From: Mytilus galloprovincialis
Lineage: Eukaryota > Mollusca > Bivalvia > Mytilida > Mytilidae
Direction of reading: 5' to 3'
DNA length: 64,000 nt
Assembly: GCF_965363235.1 (NCBI RefSeq)
Contig: NC_134846.1
Location: 74,188,724-74,252,723, forward strand
The notes under the pieces were generated by a model that ran no database searches, had not been told where the DNA came from, and saw only the letters and a program-made list of their open reading frames with translations. Within the stretch, counting starts at the first letter, position 1, and every line of letters begins with the position of its first letter. Positions 46,691 to 57,052 of this stretch are shown here, one piece after another. Both the position numbers and the translations under genes were made by a program.

Positions 46691-48279
46691 ACTATTGGTT
46701 AACATAAAAATTATATTCAATATCCAAATTCAGCATTTATTTATTTATACTGTATCATCAACAAGATATGATTATGTAAACAACAACTAGATCCCATATT
46801 TAATCATTAGAAAACATGTACATACATATCAAAATTTACAGTTTTGTTTCAATCAAGCATGGAATGTACCATTATCTCACCACACTTATTTTACTTCTCC
46901 TTAATACTGATGATATAATGGTGTCCTTAATGAGCTAAGACTTTAATAAACAAAGTATAAAAGGTTGTTAAACTTAAAATTCTGTCACATTAACATACTT
47001 TTTTTAGGCAGCGACTTTATCCCATTTAACAAAATTGAGAATAGAAATGTGTCAAAGAGACAACAACCCGACCAGAAAACAGAGAAAAAGAGCAGAAAAC
47101 ATGTTTGTCTATATTTCCATGCACCATGCAATACAAATTTTCAATACAGTTTTTGAGGATAAATAATGATTGGTTATAATCGGAAAAAAGAAAGGTGAAC
47201 CTTTTTTGCAATTAACATCAATAGCAAGAAACTCAAAACTATAACTACAACAACACACTATATATTTTATATTTCAAACAACAACATAGATCTTTAATGA
47301 AATTATCATACATGTATGTACAAGCATATCTTAAAAGGTTCACCACAAGTTCCACTGTTTCAATGTACATGTTTGAATTTAACTGTTCTTAATATAAATC
47401 TGATTTTCTTTTTTCTTTTTTGAATTTTAACAACTACTTTTGCAAAAAGTGATGAAATTTGCTGAAGCATTTTGCATTAATCAGTGTGCATTTCACAAAA
47501 GAGACTTACTGTTTTCCTTGCATTTCAGCTTGCATGTAATGAATTTTCAAGAAAGTTCTTTGTAAGTTACTTTGAACACATGATTTTATCAAAATCACAG
47601 CAAAGAAAGTAATCGCCCAGAGGTTGACCCTTTCATTAGTTGTTCACTCACTGAGTTAAATTCCTACTGTGATATGCCAAAGCCTACTGAATGAGCACAG
47701 TAATTTCATATAAAAATAAGAATATGTGGTATGATTGCCAATGAGACAACTCTCCACCTCAGACCTTACGATGTAGACATTCAGAGCTGTGCACGATGTC
47801 TCAATGGCATTTATCCCATACCCCTTTTTATACACATTTACAATTTTTAAACAAATAAATTTAACAAAACTCATATATTTGAATTAATAATCTCATAGAT
47901 TTATGGCAGGATAACTTCTATCAAAGAAAAAAATGTTTTCCACCAGTGTTCAAACATTATATTAATTCAGCACTATTATTTATATCTACACCAAATATGC
48001 CCCAACTTAAAAGAATACAACATTGAAGTATACATAATTATATCTAATCAACAAACATTTTCAACAAAAGTTTTTGGTTTTTAAGTAAATGTTTTATTTC
48101 CTAAAAAACTACACTAACTATTACAAAATATTCCAGAAAAAGAACACTAAGCCAGGTGAATTTTGATAGCACTACAACTTCTGGTAGTAAGGCTCTCAAA
48201 GACAATTTTTCTAAAAAAAAAAAGAGCTAAAATACATCTTACATGATTTTGCTAATAAAAAAAATCAACAGACAAACTA
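46691..48279. other. Intergenic; repeat fragments only
   Basis: A short family D fragment lies at about 47028-47100 (gtcaaagagacaacaacccg) and a family C fragment at 47705-47800 (gattgccaatgagacaactc). No gene seen. Confidence 0.5.
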
Positions 48280-49177
48280 CAGTAAAACCTGTATAAACCG
48301 GCCGGCTACGGGATTATGAAAAGGGGCCGGTTTGGACAGTGAGCCGGTTTATTCAGGTTTCCGTTTTGACCGGAAGTTTATGACTTGTGATGTCCGACAT
48401 TTTGCATGTAAAAGTTCTCTCTGATTGTAAATTATATTTGATAAATTAAAATACTTTCACTTCGTTTTTCATTGTTTGCATTTGCATCATAATGTTCGCG
48501 TTATTTGGATTGTAAGACGAGAGTTTCGATTTACTCCCATGATCAATAATTTGAAATGTTGGAATGGCCGATTAAAAAGCCAGAATATTATCAAACGTAA
48601 TTTCATCACTTTCGAAAGGTTGTCGTACAGTGTACAATATCCATTGATTGTTGTCATCCAGGTGTTTTTCATTATCAAGGTCATTTGTTTAGGGGTTCAC
48701 AACAGGGAACCCAGGATTTCAAAATCACGATGTGAATTTCGTACTCCGCAATTTTAATTTGTTTATCCAAGTTAAAACGTAAGTTCAATCCGAGATATAT
48801 TCGGTGTTTCTTTTCGTTTAATTGACACGTTTATAATGTTTTAATAAATAATACGCTCACTACTGTACGATTGTAGGTTCACAGTTTGACACCTGACTAA
48901 TTGATTATCACGAAAAGCCATATTGTATAAACAAATATGTTTTGATTGCATATCGATCATTGAAATTAATTAGACAAACCGGTTTTGACAGGTAATAATT
49001 AATGTAATTAAGAGTATTGGGACTTCATAATTAGACCGGAATTCGGAATACACAGGGTCCGGTTTACAAAGGGTATTTTAACAAAAACTTTGAATGGAAA
49101 AATATGTGACTTTCATTTTCGGCCGGAATGGACAGGAAACCGGTTTATTCAGGGTCCGGTTTAATCAGGTTTGACTG
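48280..49177. mobile_element. pogo/Tc1-mariner-like MITE, 898 bp, flanked by TA
   Basis: TA (48278-48279), then CAGTAAAACCTGTATAAACC; the other end reads GGTTTAATCAGGTTTGACTG followed by TA (49178-49179). The CAGT-AAACCT...AACCGG terminus and TA duplication match pogo/Tigger-type elements. The subterminal zone is rich in ccggttta words. The 93-codon open frame at 48476-48757 is not a recognisable transposase, so the element is non-autonomous. Confidence 0.82.
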
Positions 49178-49481
49178 TATTTGAGGTAAAATATATACTT
49201 CATTAATATTTGCAAAGATAATATGTTTTACCCTATTCACCTTTAAAAAAAAGTGTGACTAGCATCTCAAGAATCAATACTTTAGCTTTTGTGAAAAATG
49301 GTTGACTTGAATAAAAGTTATAGCTGACAATCTACAAATTGTCTACAGACAGACAAAAACACCCAACACCTTACAATATAATGACTGGTACATTAATGAA
49401 GCAGCTATGTTAAACAGGAAGATAAAATGGGTTTTGGAATATTGACCATAACATATTCATTGGAATATTATAGTAAACAAG

Positions 49482-51348
49482 TTAATTCTGTTTGACTTTC
49501 TTTTGTGTTGTTCTAGGAAGGCTGTATGATTGTGTCATAATCTGGAAAAACCAATAAAATCCAAATGTACAAACACCACAAATAACTGCAATATATTCAG
49601 CATGGTTAGGAAATTTTGTTCCACAAATTGTATAATAATCTGTGCCAGGCTTTGGTAAATTCTTCACACAGTGGAAGTCAAAAATGGCTTCGTCATAGTG
49701 GTCCAAACATAGATATTTATTCTTTGCCAACACCTGAAATACAAAAAATAAATATTAGACATATATTCCAAGTTAGTGTGCCATTTCACAGTCTTCTCAA
49801 ATAGATCTTTTTAACGGACAAGCCCAAAAATTAGTCTTAGATACAATTTCTTCAAACTCCTATGATTTACGAAGCCTTTTTGCAGGAAAATTCATTCAGC
49901 TGACAACCTTTTTACTGGCCATGGCATTAGAGCTTATTTTGATGTCCTTGGTTGTATAATATGCAGACTCTAAATAAAGGTTATTTATTATTATCATGGG
50001 TAATCATGAAGACTGCTCTCACAATATCAATAGGCAAAAAAACATAAAGCCCTGGTTGCGCTACCATTTTCTATGTTCAGTGGACAGTGAAATTATGGTC
50101 AAAACTCTAATTTGGCATTAATTAGAAAGTTCATATCAGAAAGAACATGTGTACTAAGTTTCAAGTTGTTTGGACTTCAACTTCATCAAAAACTACCATG
50201 ACCAAAACTTTAACCTGAAGCGGGTCAGACAGATGAACAGACCAAAAACCATAATGCCCCTAAGTGGGGCATATAAAATTCTGTTTTTTTTTCAACTGTT
50301 CTACTCATTTTTCTTTGATTAGAATATTCAAATATTGAATTTATTCATTTAAATTTATGTACTAAGTTTTCAATAAGTCTGTCTCAGAATTGTGACAAGA
50401 TTACTTTTGAAATACAGTGCTTATTTTAAGAAGAACAATTGCAGCCAAATTATAATTACAATAGCATATCTTAAAAATTAATATGAGGCATAAAACATAA
50501 ATTCAGACAACTAGAGGCTCTGTGTCGCTCACCTTGGTCTATGTGCATATTTAACAAAGGACACAGATGGATTCATGACAAAATTGTGTTTTGGTGATTG
50601 TCATGTTTACTTATTATTAGATCTTACTTTGCTGAACATTATTGCTGTTTACAGTTTGTCTCCATCTATAATAGTAGTCAAGATAATAACCAAAAACGGC
50701 AAAATTTCCTTAAAATTACTAATTCAGGGGCAGCAACCCAACAATTGGTTGTCTGATTCATCTGAAAATTTCAAGGTAGATACATCTAGACCTGATAAAC
50801 AGTTTTACCCACGTCAGATTTGCTCTCAATGCTTTGGTTTCAGAGTTATAAGCCAAAATCTACATTTTACCCCTATGTTCTATTTTTAGCAATGGTGGCC
50901 ATCTTCGGTGGTTGGCCGGGTCACCAGACACACTTTATAAACTAAATAAACCAATGATGATTGTGGCTAAGTTTGGTTAAATTTGGCCCAGTAGTTTCAG
51001 AGGAGAAGATTTTTGTAAAAGTTAACAAAGACGACAACGATGGATGCCAAGTGATGAGAAAAGCTCACTTGGCCCTTTAGGCCAGGTGAGCTAAAAAGTG
51101 AGAAGAATAATATATATTCAACAAGTAGAATAATAATATATCATCCCCTTTTCAAGGTAACATAATAGTTAAAGATTTCAAACTTACATGACCAAATGCT
51201 GTATAGACTGGTACGGTTTCCTGACAAGCTCCTACTGGTTCGTGGAGACCTGTGACTACATTATTCTCTGGTTTAGATATGAATACAAGAATGACATAGA
51301 ATCCATAATGCAGGATTAAATGAAGCAGGATCTCGCTGTTGTATTTAT
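49482..51348 (-). CDS. Unrecognised membrane protein, last two exons, partial
   Basis: Two exons join in phase on the minus strand: 51188-51348 (after acceptor gtattttag, ending at donor CAT|GTAAGT) and 49482-49733 (after acceptor tatttcag, to TAA). Together they encode 136 C-terminal residues. There is a hydrophobic stretch in exon 1 (LLHLILHYGFYVILVFI), then a Cys-containing loop (GACQETVPVY, YLCLDHYDEAIFDFHCVKN, YYTICGTKFPNHAEY), a second membrane segment (IAVICGVCTFGFYWFFQI) and a short basic tail ending KKVKQN, which fits a KxKxx ER-retrieval signal. I infer a multi-pass protein of the ER or early secretory path with the loop in the lumen. Upstream exons lie to the right, beyond repeats and probably beyond the Helentron; none could be chained. 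No family is recognised. Confidence 0.72.
49900..49998 (+). repeat. Possible retroposon 3' tail
   Basis: ctggccatggcattagagct ... ctaaataaaggttatttatt followed by ATT-type repeats. Similar in form to 12060-12150. Confidence 0.35.
50052..50272 (+). repeat. Dispersed repeat family B
   Basis: Contains catgtgtactaagtttcaag, a shortened gacagatgaacagacc run and cataatgcccctaagtgggg. Lies in the intron of the unrecognised membrane-protein gene. Confidence 0.75.
50512..51096 (+). repeat. Dispersed element with gctcacc / ggtgagc ends
   Basis: Starts near agaggctctgtgtcgctcac and ends gccctttaggccaggtgagc, short inverse ends around gctcacct. The interior includes ggcagcaacccaacaattgg and ggtggccatcttcggtgg. 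An open frame of 104 codons at 50575-50889 is not recognised. Confidence 0.55.
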
Positions 51349-51535
51349 CTAAAATACAATTCTCTAGGTTAATCAAATAACATGTGATATATTTATAACA
51401 TAGTCTATGTTGTTCATTACATTAAGTTAAGCCAAAACATTTATGTGATATAATACACAAATGTAATCATACCTTTTATGTCATTATTGATCATGCCATC
51501 ATATATCTGATAAACTTACCACAGTGTAAATAAAA

Positions 51536-51950
51536 ACCAGATGCTTGCAGGGCACAGCTTTATACGACCGCTGAGTTCGAACCCTGAACAGTTGGGGCAA
51601 GTATGGACACAACATTCAAGCTTGATACAGCTCTGAATTTGGATTGTGATTAAATAGTTGACACAACATAGGTTTCTGATACAGAATGAATGTGGTCTAA
51701 GAACCTAAACTTAAAAACTTATAAATTTTAAATTGGACATTTACCTATTATGGTCCAATATCCAAAATCTAAATACATGGTTAGATTCAGAATATCAAAG
51801 AACCCCAAGAATTCAATTTTTGATGAAATCAAATAAAGTTCAATTTTGGACCCTTTTGACCTCAATGTGGACCAATGACCTCAATGTGGACCAATTTGAT
51901 AACCGGGCCCAAATATCAAAAATCTAAATACATGTTTAGATTCAGCATAT
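51536..51950 (+). repeat. Partial copy of repeat family A
   Basis: Carries the head (ccagatgcttgcagggcaca, gctttatacgaccgctgag, gggcaagtatggacacaaca) and two ~130-bp units, then stops where the family E element begins. Confidence 0.72.
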
Positions 51951-51954
51951 ATAA

Positions 51955-52730
51955 AAACAAGAGGCTCTCAAGAGCCTGAATCGCTCACCTGGTAAACAAT
52001 GCCTTATTGAACATATTGAACCATGCCAGGCAAACATGTACAGCTAACAATTCTTCAATATTACAAATATATATGACTTACTGTTTATAAATAAAGAAAA
52101 TGAGACCAAAACACAAACACTTAAAACTTAGCAATGGACTGTGAAAATGAGGTCAAGTTCAAATAAAACCTGCGTAACTGACATATAGATCATAAAATAT
52201 TTTCATACACCAAATATAGTTGACCTAATGCATAAAGTATTAAAAAAATAGACCAAAACTAAAAAAGTTAACTTTGACCACTGAATTATGAAAATGAGGT
52301 CAAGGTTAGATGACACCTGTCAGCTAGACATGTACACCTTACAATCATTCTATACACTAATTTTAGTAGACCTATTGCATATAGTATAAGAAAAACAGAC
52401 AAAACACAAAAACTTAACTATAACCACTGAACCATGAAAATGAGGTCAAGGTCAGATGACACCTGCCAGTTGGACATGTACACTTTACAGTTCTTCTATA
52501 CACCAAATCTACTAGACTTATTGCTTATAGTATCTGAGATATGGACTTGACCACGAAAATTTAACGTTGTTCACTGATCCATGAAATGATGTCGAGGTCA
52601 AGTGAAAACTGTCCGACAGGCATAAGGACCTTGCAAGGAACGCACGTACCAAATATAGTTATTCAATTCTGCCGCCGGATCACTATCCCTATATCAAGCT
52701 AACTGCAACAAAAGTTGCAGGCTCGACAAA
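51955..52730 (+). mobile_element. Dispersed repeat family E, fuller copy
   Basis: Begins with the small palindrome gaggctctcaagagcctg and ends gcaggctcgacaaaaatga. The body consists of about three ~148-bp units with tccatgaaaatgaggtcaag-like words. A truncated copy is at 27074-27826. Mechanism not identifiable. Confidence 0.7.
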
Positions 52731-52926
52731 AATGATCAAGACAATTTTTTTAACTAATCATTTATTAAGAGAAAAAAATCACACTATTTTGCTTTTTACG
52801 TTTTATTTATATACATATCTAGTTGATTTCACAATAAATAACAATGCATTTATTTCCTTTATGGAGATAGAATGTGTCATGCTTCTATGGAGATACATTT
52901 ATAAAACATTCTCTTCTCAGAAAGTC

Positions 52927-52957
<31 letters not shown>

Positions 52958-54133
52958 TCAGCCTTTTACATCTCACTCAACTGTTGAATTAGTCCATGCT
53001 TCATGCATACTAGTCAATCATTATAGTAAATGTCCTTGTTAGATTTTATAACAGTGCAATATATATTGCTTACAATATTCTCTACACATCAACATATAAA
53101 TTGAATCAAAAATACAGTTGAAAGTGTTTAGTACATAAGCAGTTATAAAAAAGAGTTCTTAAACAACAATATATACTCATGAAAAATTATAGAAACAAAT
53201 AACAAACTATCATTTAAATCAGATCCATAAAGTTTATTATATGACCATAGATGACTTTTTTGTTTTGTCTGGCCCTGCGACACTGTCGCATATGCGAGTC
53301 TAGTGTCTGTATTGGGAGACTGATCTCCTGCATATGTATCAGGTTTTTATGCCACCACATTCTTGTTTGTTATTCGTGCATGGCACAGGACACCTGTTAT
53401 CCTAGCATAGACCCTGACATTACATTATACCAGAACTTTTCTTCGAGCTATTTCTTATAATATAAATGTTTTTAAAAAATTTGCTTGCTTTAAAAAAAAA
53501 AAGGTTATTGCTAACATTTAAACCTGTTTTATAACTGCTTATATACTAAATACTTTTAACTGTATTAAAACATGTATATCGTGAAGTGATTTATTTTTCT
53601 ACAATTATTTTAACAACATGAAGATCATTCATCTTATCTGATACTTGTACTATTAAATTATCAAGATTATATCACAGCCATCACTATATGCTACAAATTG
53701 ATCAATCAACTACAAATATCAAAGAATTTAAAAATAAAACACAAATGATACCTCAATTATTGTTCTTAAAACATTTCAAAATGTTTCAATAAAAATTATT
53801 CAACATTTATTCTAATGGACCAAAAAATATATCCTAGATTCTCATCCCCTTTATACATGTACCCAATTTTTCCAGCCTTCACAATAAATTATTTAGATTT
53901 TTTGTCACATTTTCTTATAAAACTTAAGTATGTTTGAAAGCAGTATTAATGGTAATGGTCCTTTTGGCTCCAGATGTAGCAAAATTTTGAAATGTGGATT
54001 ATTTCTTTGTGTGATATATAATATTTGATATAAACATGTTTAACAAAATATAATAATCTTGGTTTTCAGAGGCCAATTATGCCCCTTACCATTCATACTC
54101 TTTTAACTGTATTGTCAGTTCCTTCCACAATTA
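52731..54133. other. AT-rich DNA, no gene seen
   Basis: Contains a TA microsatellite at about 52927-52952. No acceptor- and donor-flanked coding stretch was found on the minus strand for the gene at 49482-51348. Confidence 0.5.
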
Positions 54134-54379
54134 CACAGGCAAATTTTGTTCACGTGAATTTTATGTGAATTTAATTTTCACTTGAAATTCATGTGATGAA
54201 TTGAGCTTATACATGAAATTCGTGTGAACTCATTTCATTTGAGTTTCACATGAATATCATTTACATGAATTTGTTTTGATGTGAAATTCACATGAATTTT
54301 TTCACGTGAATTTCACAATCATTTCATGTGAATTTCACATGAATTTGTGTGAAATTCACATGAACAAAATTTGTCTGTG
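54134..54379. mobile_element. Foldback MITE made of palindromic ATTCACATGAA units (~246 bp)
   Basis: The ends CACAGGCAAATTTTGTTCAC and its inverse (gaacaaaatttgtctgtg) enclose a series of alternating gtgaatttcacatgaa and ttcatgtgaa words, so that almost the whole element can fold on itself. No coding content. No clear target duplication. Confidence 0.72.
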
Positions 54380-54439
54380 ACCCCATGCAACCTTTATAAG
54401 ATGGTGAGGGGAACCCATGAGCAAAAATAACCCCTCTTT

Positions 54440-54479
54440 GGACATTTAAGGTTGTTCTATTGAACAAACTTAAATGTCC
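54440..54479. other. Hairpin after the Helentron ORF, probable 3'-end structure
   Basis: GGACATTTAAGGTTGTTC, loop TATT, then GAACAAACTTAAATGTCC: an 18-bp stem with one mismatch, 42 bases beyond the stop codon of the helicase-endonuclease ORF. Helentrons end in a stem-loop near the 3' terminus, so this is the likely right boundary. The exact cut point is not established. Confidence 0.6.
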
Positions 54480-54520
54480 AAAAAAATGTGGTGGGTTTTA
54501 CACTTCTTACTTTAATATGT

Positions 54521-57052
54521 TTAATGTAACTGAACTGTAACATAAATAATCTGATGGTCGGACCAATAGGCATCAAGAATATCTGTCTCATAATGAAAAA
54601 TTTTATCAATATTTAGGAAAATATGATCTAATAATGTTGTGTATAATCTGGTAGGCTTAGTAAGAATTTGGGAGCACATAAATGTGTCCAACATAAAGTT
54701 CAGGAAATTATCATGTCCAGATAGCAAATCAAAGTTAAAATCTCCCATTATAATTAAATTTGAGTGTTGTAAATCCAAAGTAGGAGCAAGATCATAGAGG
54801 AAAGCTGTCTTCAAATCTTTAAGGGAACATTCTGATGCTCTGTAGACAAACACTACTTGGAAGAGTCCTTTGTTAGGCACAATTATTTCCACTAGTAGAA
54901 ATTCTAATGTAGGTGTTGAATAAGGCAATTGTCTTTGAAGTAAACAGCCATTTTTCAAGAATACAACAAGTCCATGTGGAGGTCTAGTATTTGGATGTTT
55001 TTGATTTTGATCAACTCGAATAGGTGTTTGAAATCCAGGAAATAAGTAATTTTCGTTGCAATCTGAAGGAATTAACCTTGATTCTGCGATACCAATGACA
55101 TCAGCATCCATAATGCTGGGATCTGCTCTAATGTCTTCGTGATGCAAATGCATAGATCTCGAATTGTTAAAAACCACCTTGAAATTTTCACTTGGCAAAG
55201 AATACAGTGGTTTGAAACACAATGAAAGGACCGCCTCAGATTTCAATCTCTCAACTTCATCCTTGACACAGTCAGACACAGCAATATTTTTTCGATTCAA
55301 GTTAAGTATTTGCAATCCTGATAAAGTTGTTACTCTGCTTAAAGCAACATAATGAATATGAGGAATCTTCCCTTTGCATTTAGAATCAAGACTCACAACT
55401 ACTTCTTTTAAAGTATCACCTTGTGACTTGTGGATTGTTTTTCCAGCAGCAGGTCGAAGAGGCATCTGGATTCGTTCAAAATTTTTGTATCTATAACTAA
55501 ATGATCTCTTAATATCAAAAACTGGTGTCCATCTTTTGTCAATATTTTGACTGTACAAGTGGCTATACTTTTTTCTTGTATTTGTTCCAATTTTCTCATC
55601 ATTAAATTTGACCCATACTATACTTGGTCTTTGCGATTTCGTCTTGTACTCAAATAATTTCACCTGACAAGATGAACCATTGGTGAGACCATCTGTTACT
55701 TCAATGTTAGCTGTTAGATCATATTTCATTCCAATAGCTAGCTCCACTTCTTTGGCTAAATTGGCTGTGTCAGACTGCTTTCCAGGTAAAGAACTGATCA
55801 ATTTTGCTTTAATAGGAGGGGAAAAGTCTCCAACTACGGTGTCTACAGCTTTTACACTTACTTTCTCAGATGTCAAATTTGTTATAAACTTGTTGTTAAA
55901 TTTATCAACAAGATCATTTTGTACAAATAAGTGTGTACTGTTTTTATTGTATGATTGATCTTCAATCCGGACAGTCCTTGTATCAAGAATAGCAAAATCA
56001 TTGTCATTGAGATTATTAAGTCTCAACCTATTCAACAACTCTGCAAACTCTATATCATCTTTTTGTCTCATTATCTGTGTAAGTTCATGAACCTTAAATA
56101 ACTCCTTCCACAAATTAGGAGAAAGAGCAGATATGCCTTTGTTAAGATCTTGAAAAATCCAACCATCAAATACTGGCTTCAGTTGAAAGAAGTCTCCAAT
56201 TGCAATCACACTTACACCTCCAAATATCTGGTTGCTGCCTTTGATTTTCTTTAATCTAGCATCCAAAAGGGAGAACATTTTGTTTCCAACCATTGAGATT
56301 TCGTCAATCATTACAACTGATAAATTTCTATATTTCATTCTTAGAGTATTTAGAACATCACATGACAGAGATTGATTTAATCCTTTATTGGGCTGTATTT
56401 GAAAAGCATTATGTATGGTCAAACCATTAATATTATAGGCTGCTTTTCCCGTTGGAGCACATAACAGAATTCTTATATCATCAGGATCTTCACCTTCGGT
56501 GGAACACAAATGTCTATGCAGTGCTTGAAATAGAGCTTTGACTACTACAGATTTTCCTACACCTGCACCACCTGTCAAGAACAGATACAATGGGTCACAT
56601 TTTCTTTTAATCCATGTGAGTACATGAAGGAAAAATTCTCTTTGTTTATTATTTAAAGACCGTATGAGCTTGTAATAGTCATCATCTTCAATGCGATTGG
56701 CATGACTTTTTACATCTATTATTCTAGCTGCTACACCAACTTCTTCTGAAATATCATAATGTCTATGTTCTGTTGGTCTATCTGGGTTGAAATGTACATA
56801 CTGATCTGCCTCTGTTGACCCTTCTTCAACATCTTCAAGCTCTACTTGCTGAGTTCCAGGAGCTATTTCATCATATTGATGGCAATCATTCTCTGCTTCC
56901 TCAATGGCTTTGTCAAGTTTTTCAACATTATGTTCATACTGTTTGGCTTTACTCTCTACTATTCTTCGAACAGAATTGTACATACTTTCATACGTTTCGT
57001 TTGTTCCCTTTAGATCAGATTGTTCATTTCTCCAAGGATAGAACAGTAGCAA
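54521..57052 (-). CDS. Helentron PIF1-type helicase plus C-terminal endonuclease (second reading frame)
   Basis: 843 codons. The helicase core shows Walker A TGGAGVGKS (about residue 165), Walker B MIDEISMVG (about 56300), GDFFQLKPV (about 56190), AAGKTIHKSQGDTLKEVVV (about 55430) and HYVALSRVTTLSGLQILNL (about 55340), all PIF1/RecD-family motifs for 5'-3' unwinding during rolling-circle transposition. From about residue 650 follows an AP-endonuclease-like domain: DADVIGIAESRL, LIIMGDFNFD, LLDHIFLN and WSDHQIIY, with the catalytic Glu, Asp-Asn and Asp-His in place. The frame overlaps the end of the Rep frame (57010-57052). Its first ATG falls in the motif LLLFYPWRNE, which in related proteins lies mid-protein, so this is the second half of one polyprotein-like enzyme and not a separate gene. 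Confidence 0.9.
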   Translation of the reverse strand: MLLFYPWRNEQSDLKGTNETYESMYNSVRRIVESKAKQYEHNVEKLDKAIEEAENDCHQYDEIAPGTQQVELEDVEEGSTEADQYVHFNPDRPTEHRHYDISEEVGVAARIIDVKSHANRIEDDDYYKLIRSLNNKQREFFLHVLTWIKRKCDPLYLFLTGGAGVGKSVVVKALFQALHRHLCSTEGEDPDDIRILLCAPTGKAAYNINGLTIHNAFQIQPNKGLNQSLSCDVLNTLRMKYRNLSVVMIDEISMVGNKMFSLLDARLKKIKGSNQIFGGVSVIAIGDFFQLKPVFDGWIFQDLNKGISALSPNLWKELFKVHELTQIMRQKDDIEFAELLNRLRLNNLNDNDFAILDTRTVRIEDQSYNKNSTHLFVQNDLVDKFNNKFITNLTSEKVSVKAVDTVVGDFSPPIKAKLISSLPGKQSDTANLAKEVELAIGMKYDLTANIEVTDGLTNGSSCQVKLFEYKTKSQRPSIVWVKFNDEKIGTNTRKKYSHLYSQNIDKRWTPVFDIKRSFSYRYKNFERIQMPLRPAAGKTIHKSQGDTLKEVVVSLDSKCKGKIPHIHYVALSRVTTLSGLQILNLNRKNIAVSDCVKDEVERLKSEAVLSLCFKPLYSLPSENFKVVFNNSRSMHLHHEDIRADPSIMDADVIGIAESRLIPSDCNENYLFPGFQTPIRVDQNQKHPNTRPPHGLVVFLKNGCLLQRQLPYSTPTLEFLLVEIIVPNKGLFQVVFVYRASECSLKDLKTAFLYDLAPTLDLQHSNLIIMGDFNFDLLSGHDNFLNFMLDTFMCSQILTKPTRLYTTLLDHIFLNIDKIFHYETDILDAYWSDHQIIYVTVQLH

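Noticed and set aside
48476-48757. 93-codon frame inside the pogo-like MITE as a transposase remnant
   Set aside because: No DDE, HTH or CENP-B-like motif seen; the frame probably arises by chance.
53251-53460. Cys-rich 69-codon plus-strand frame
   Set aside because: No splice signals or recognised family; flanking DNA has non-coding composition.
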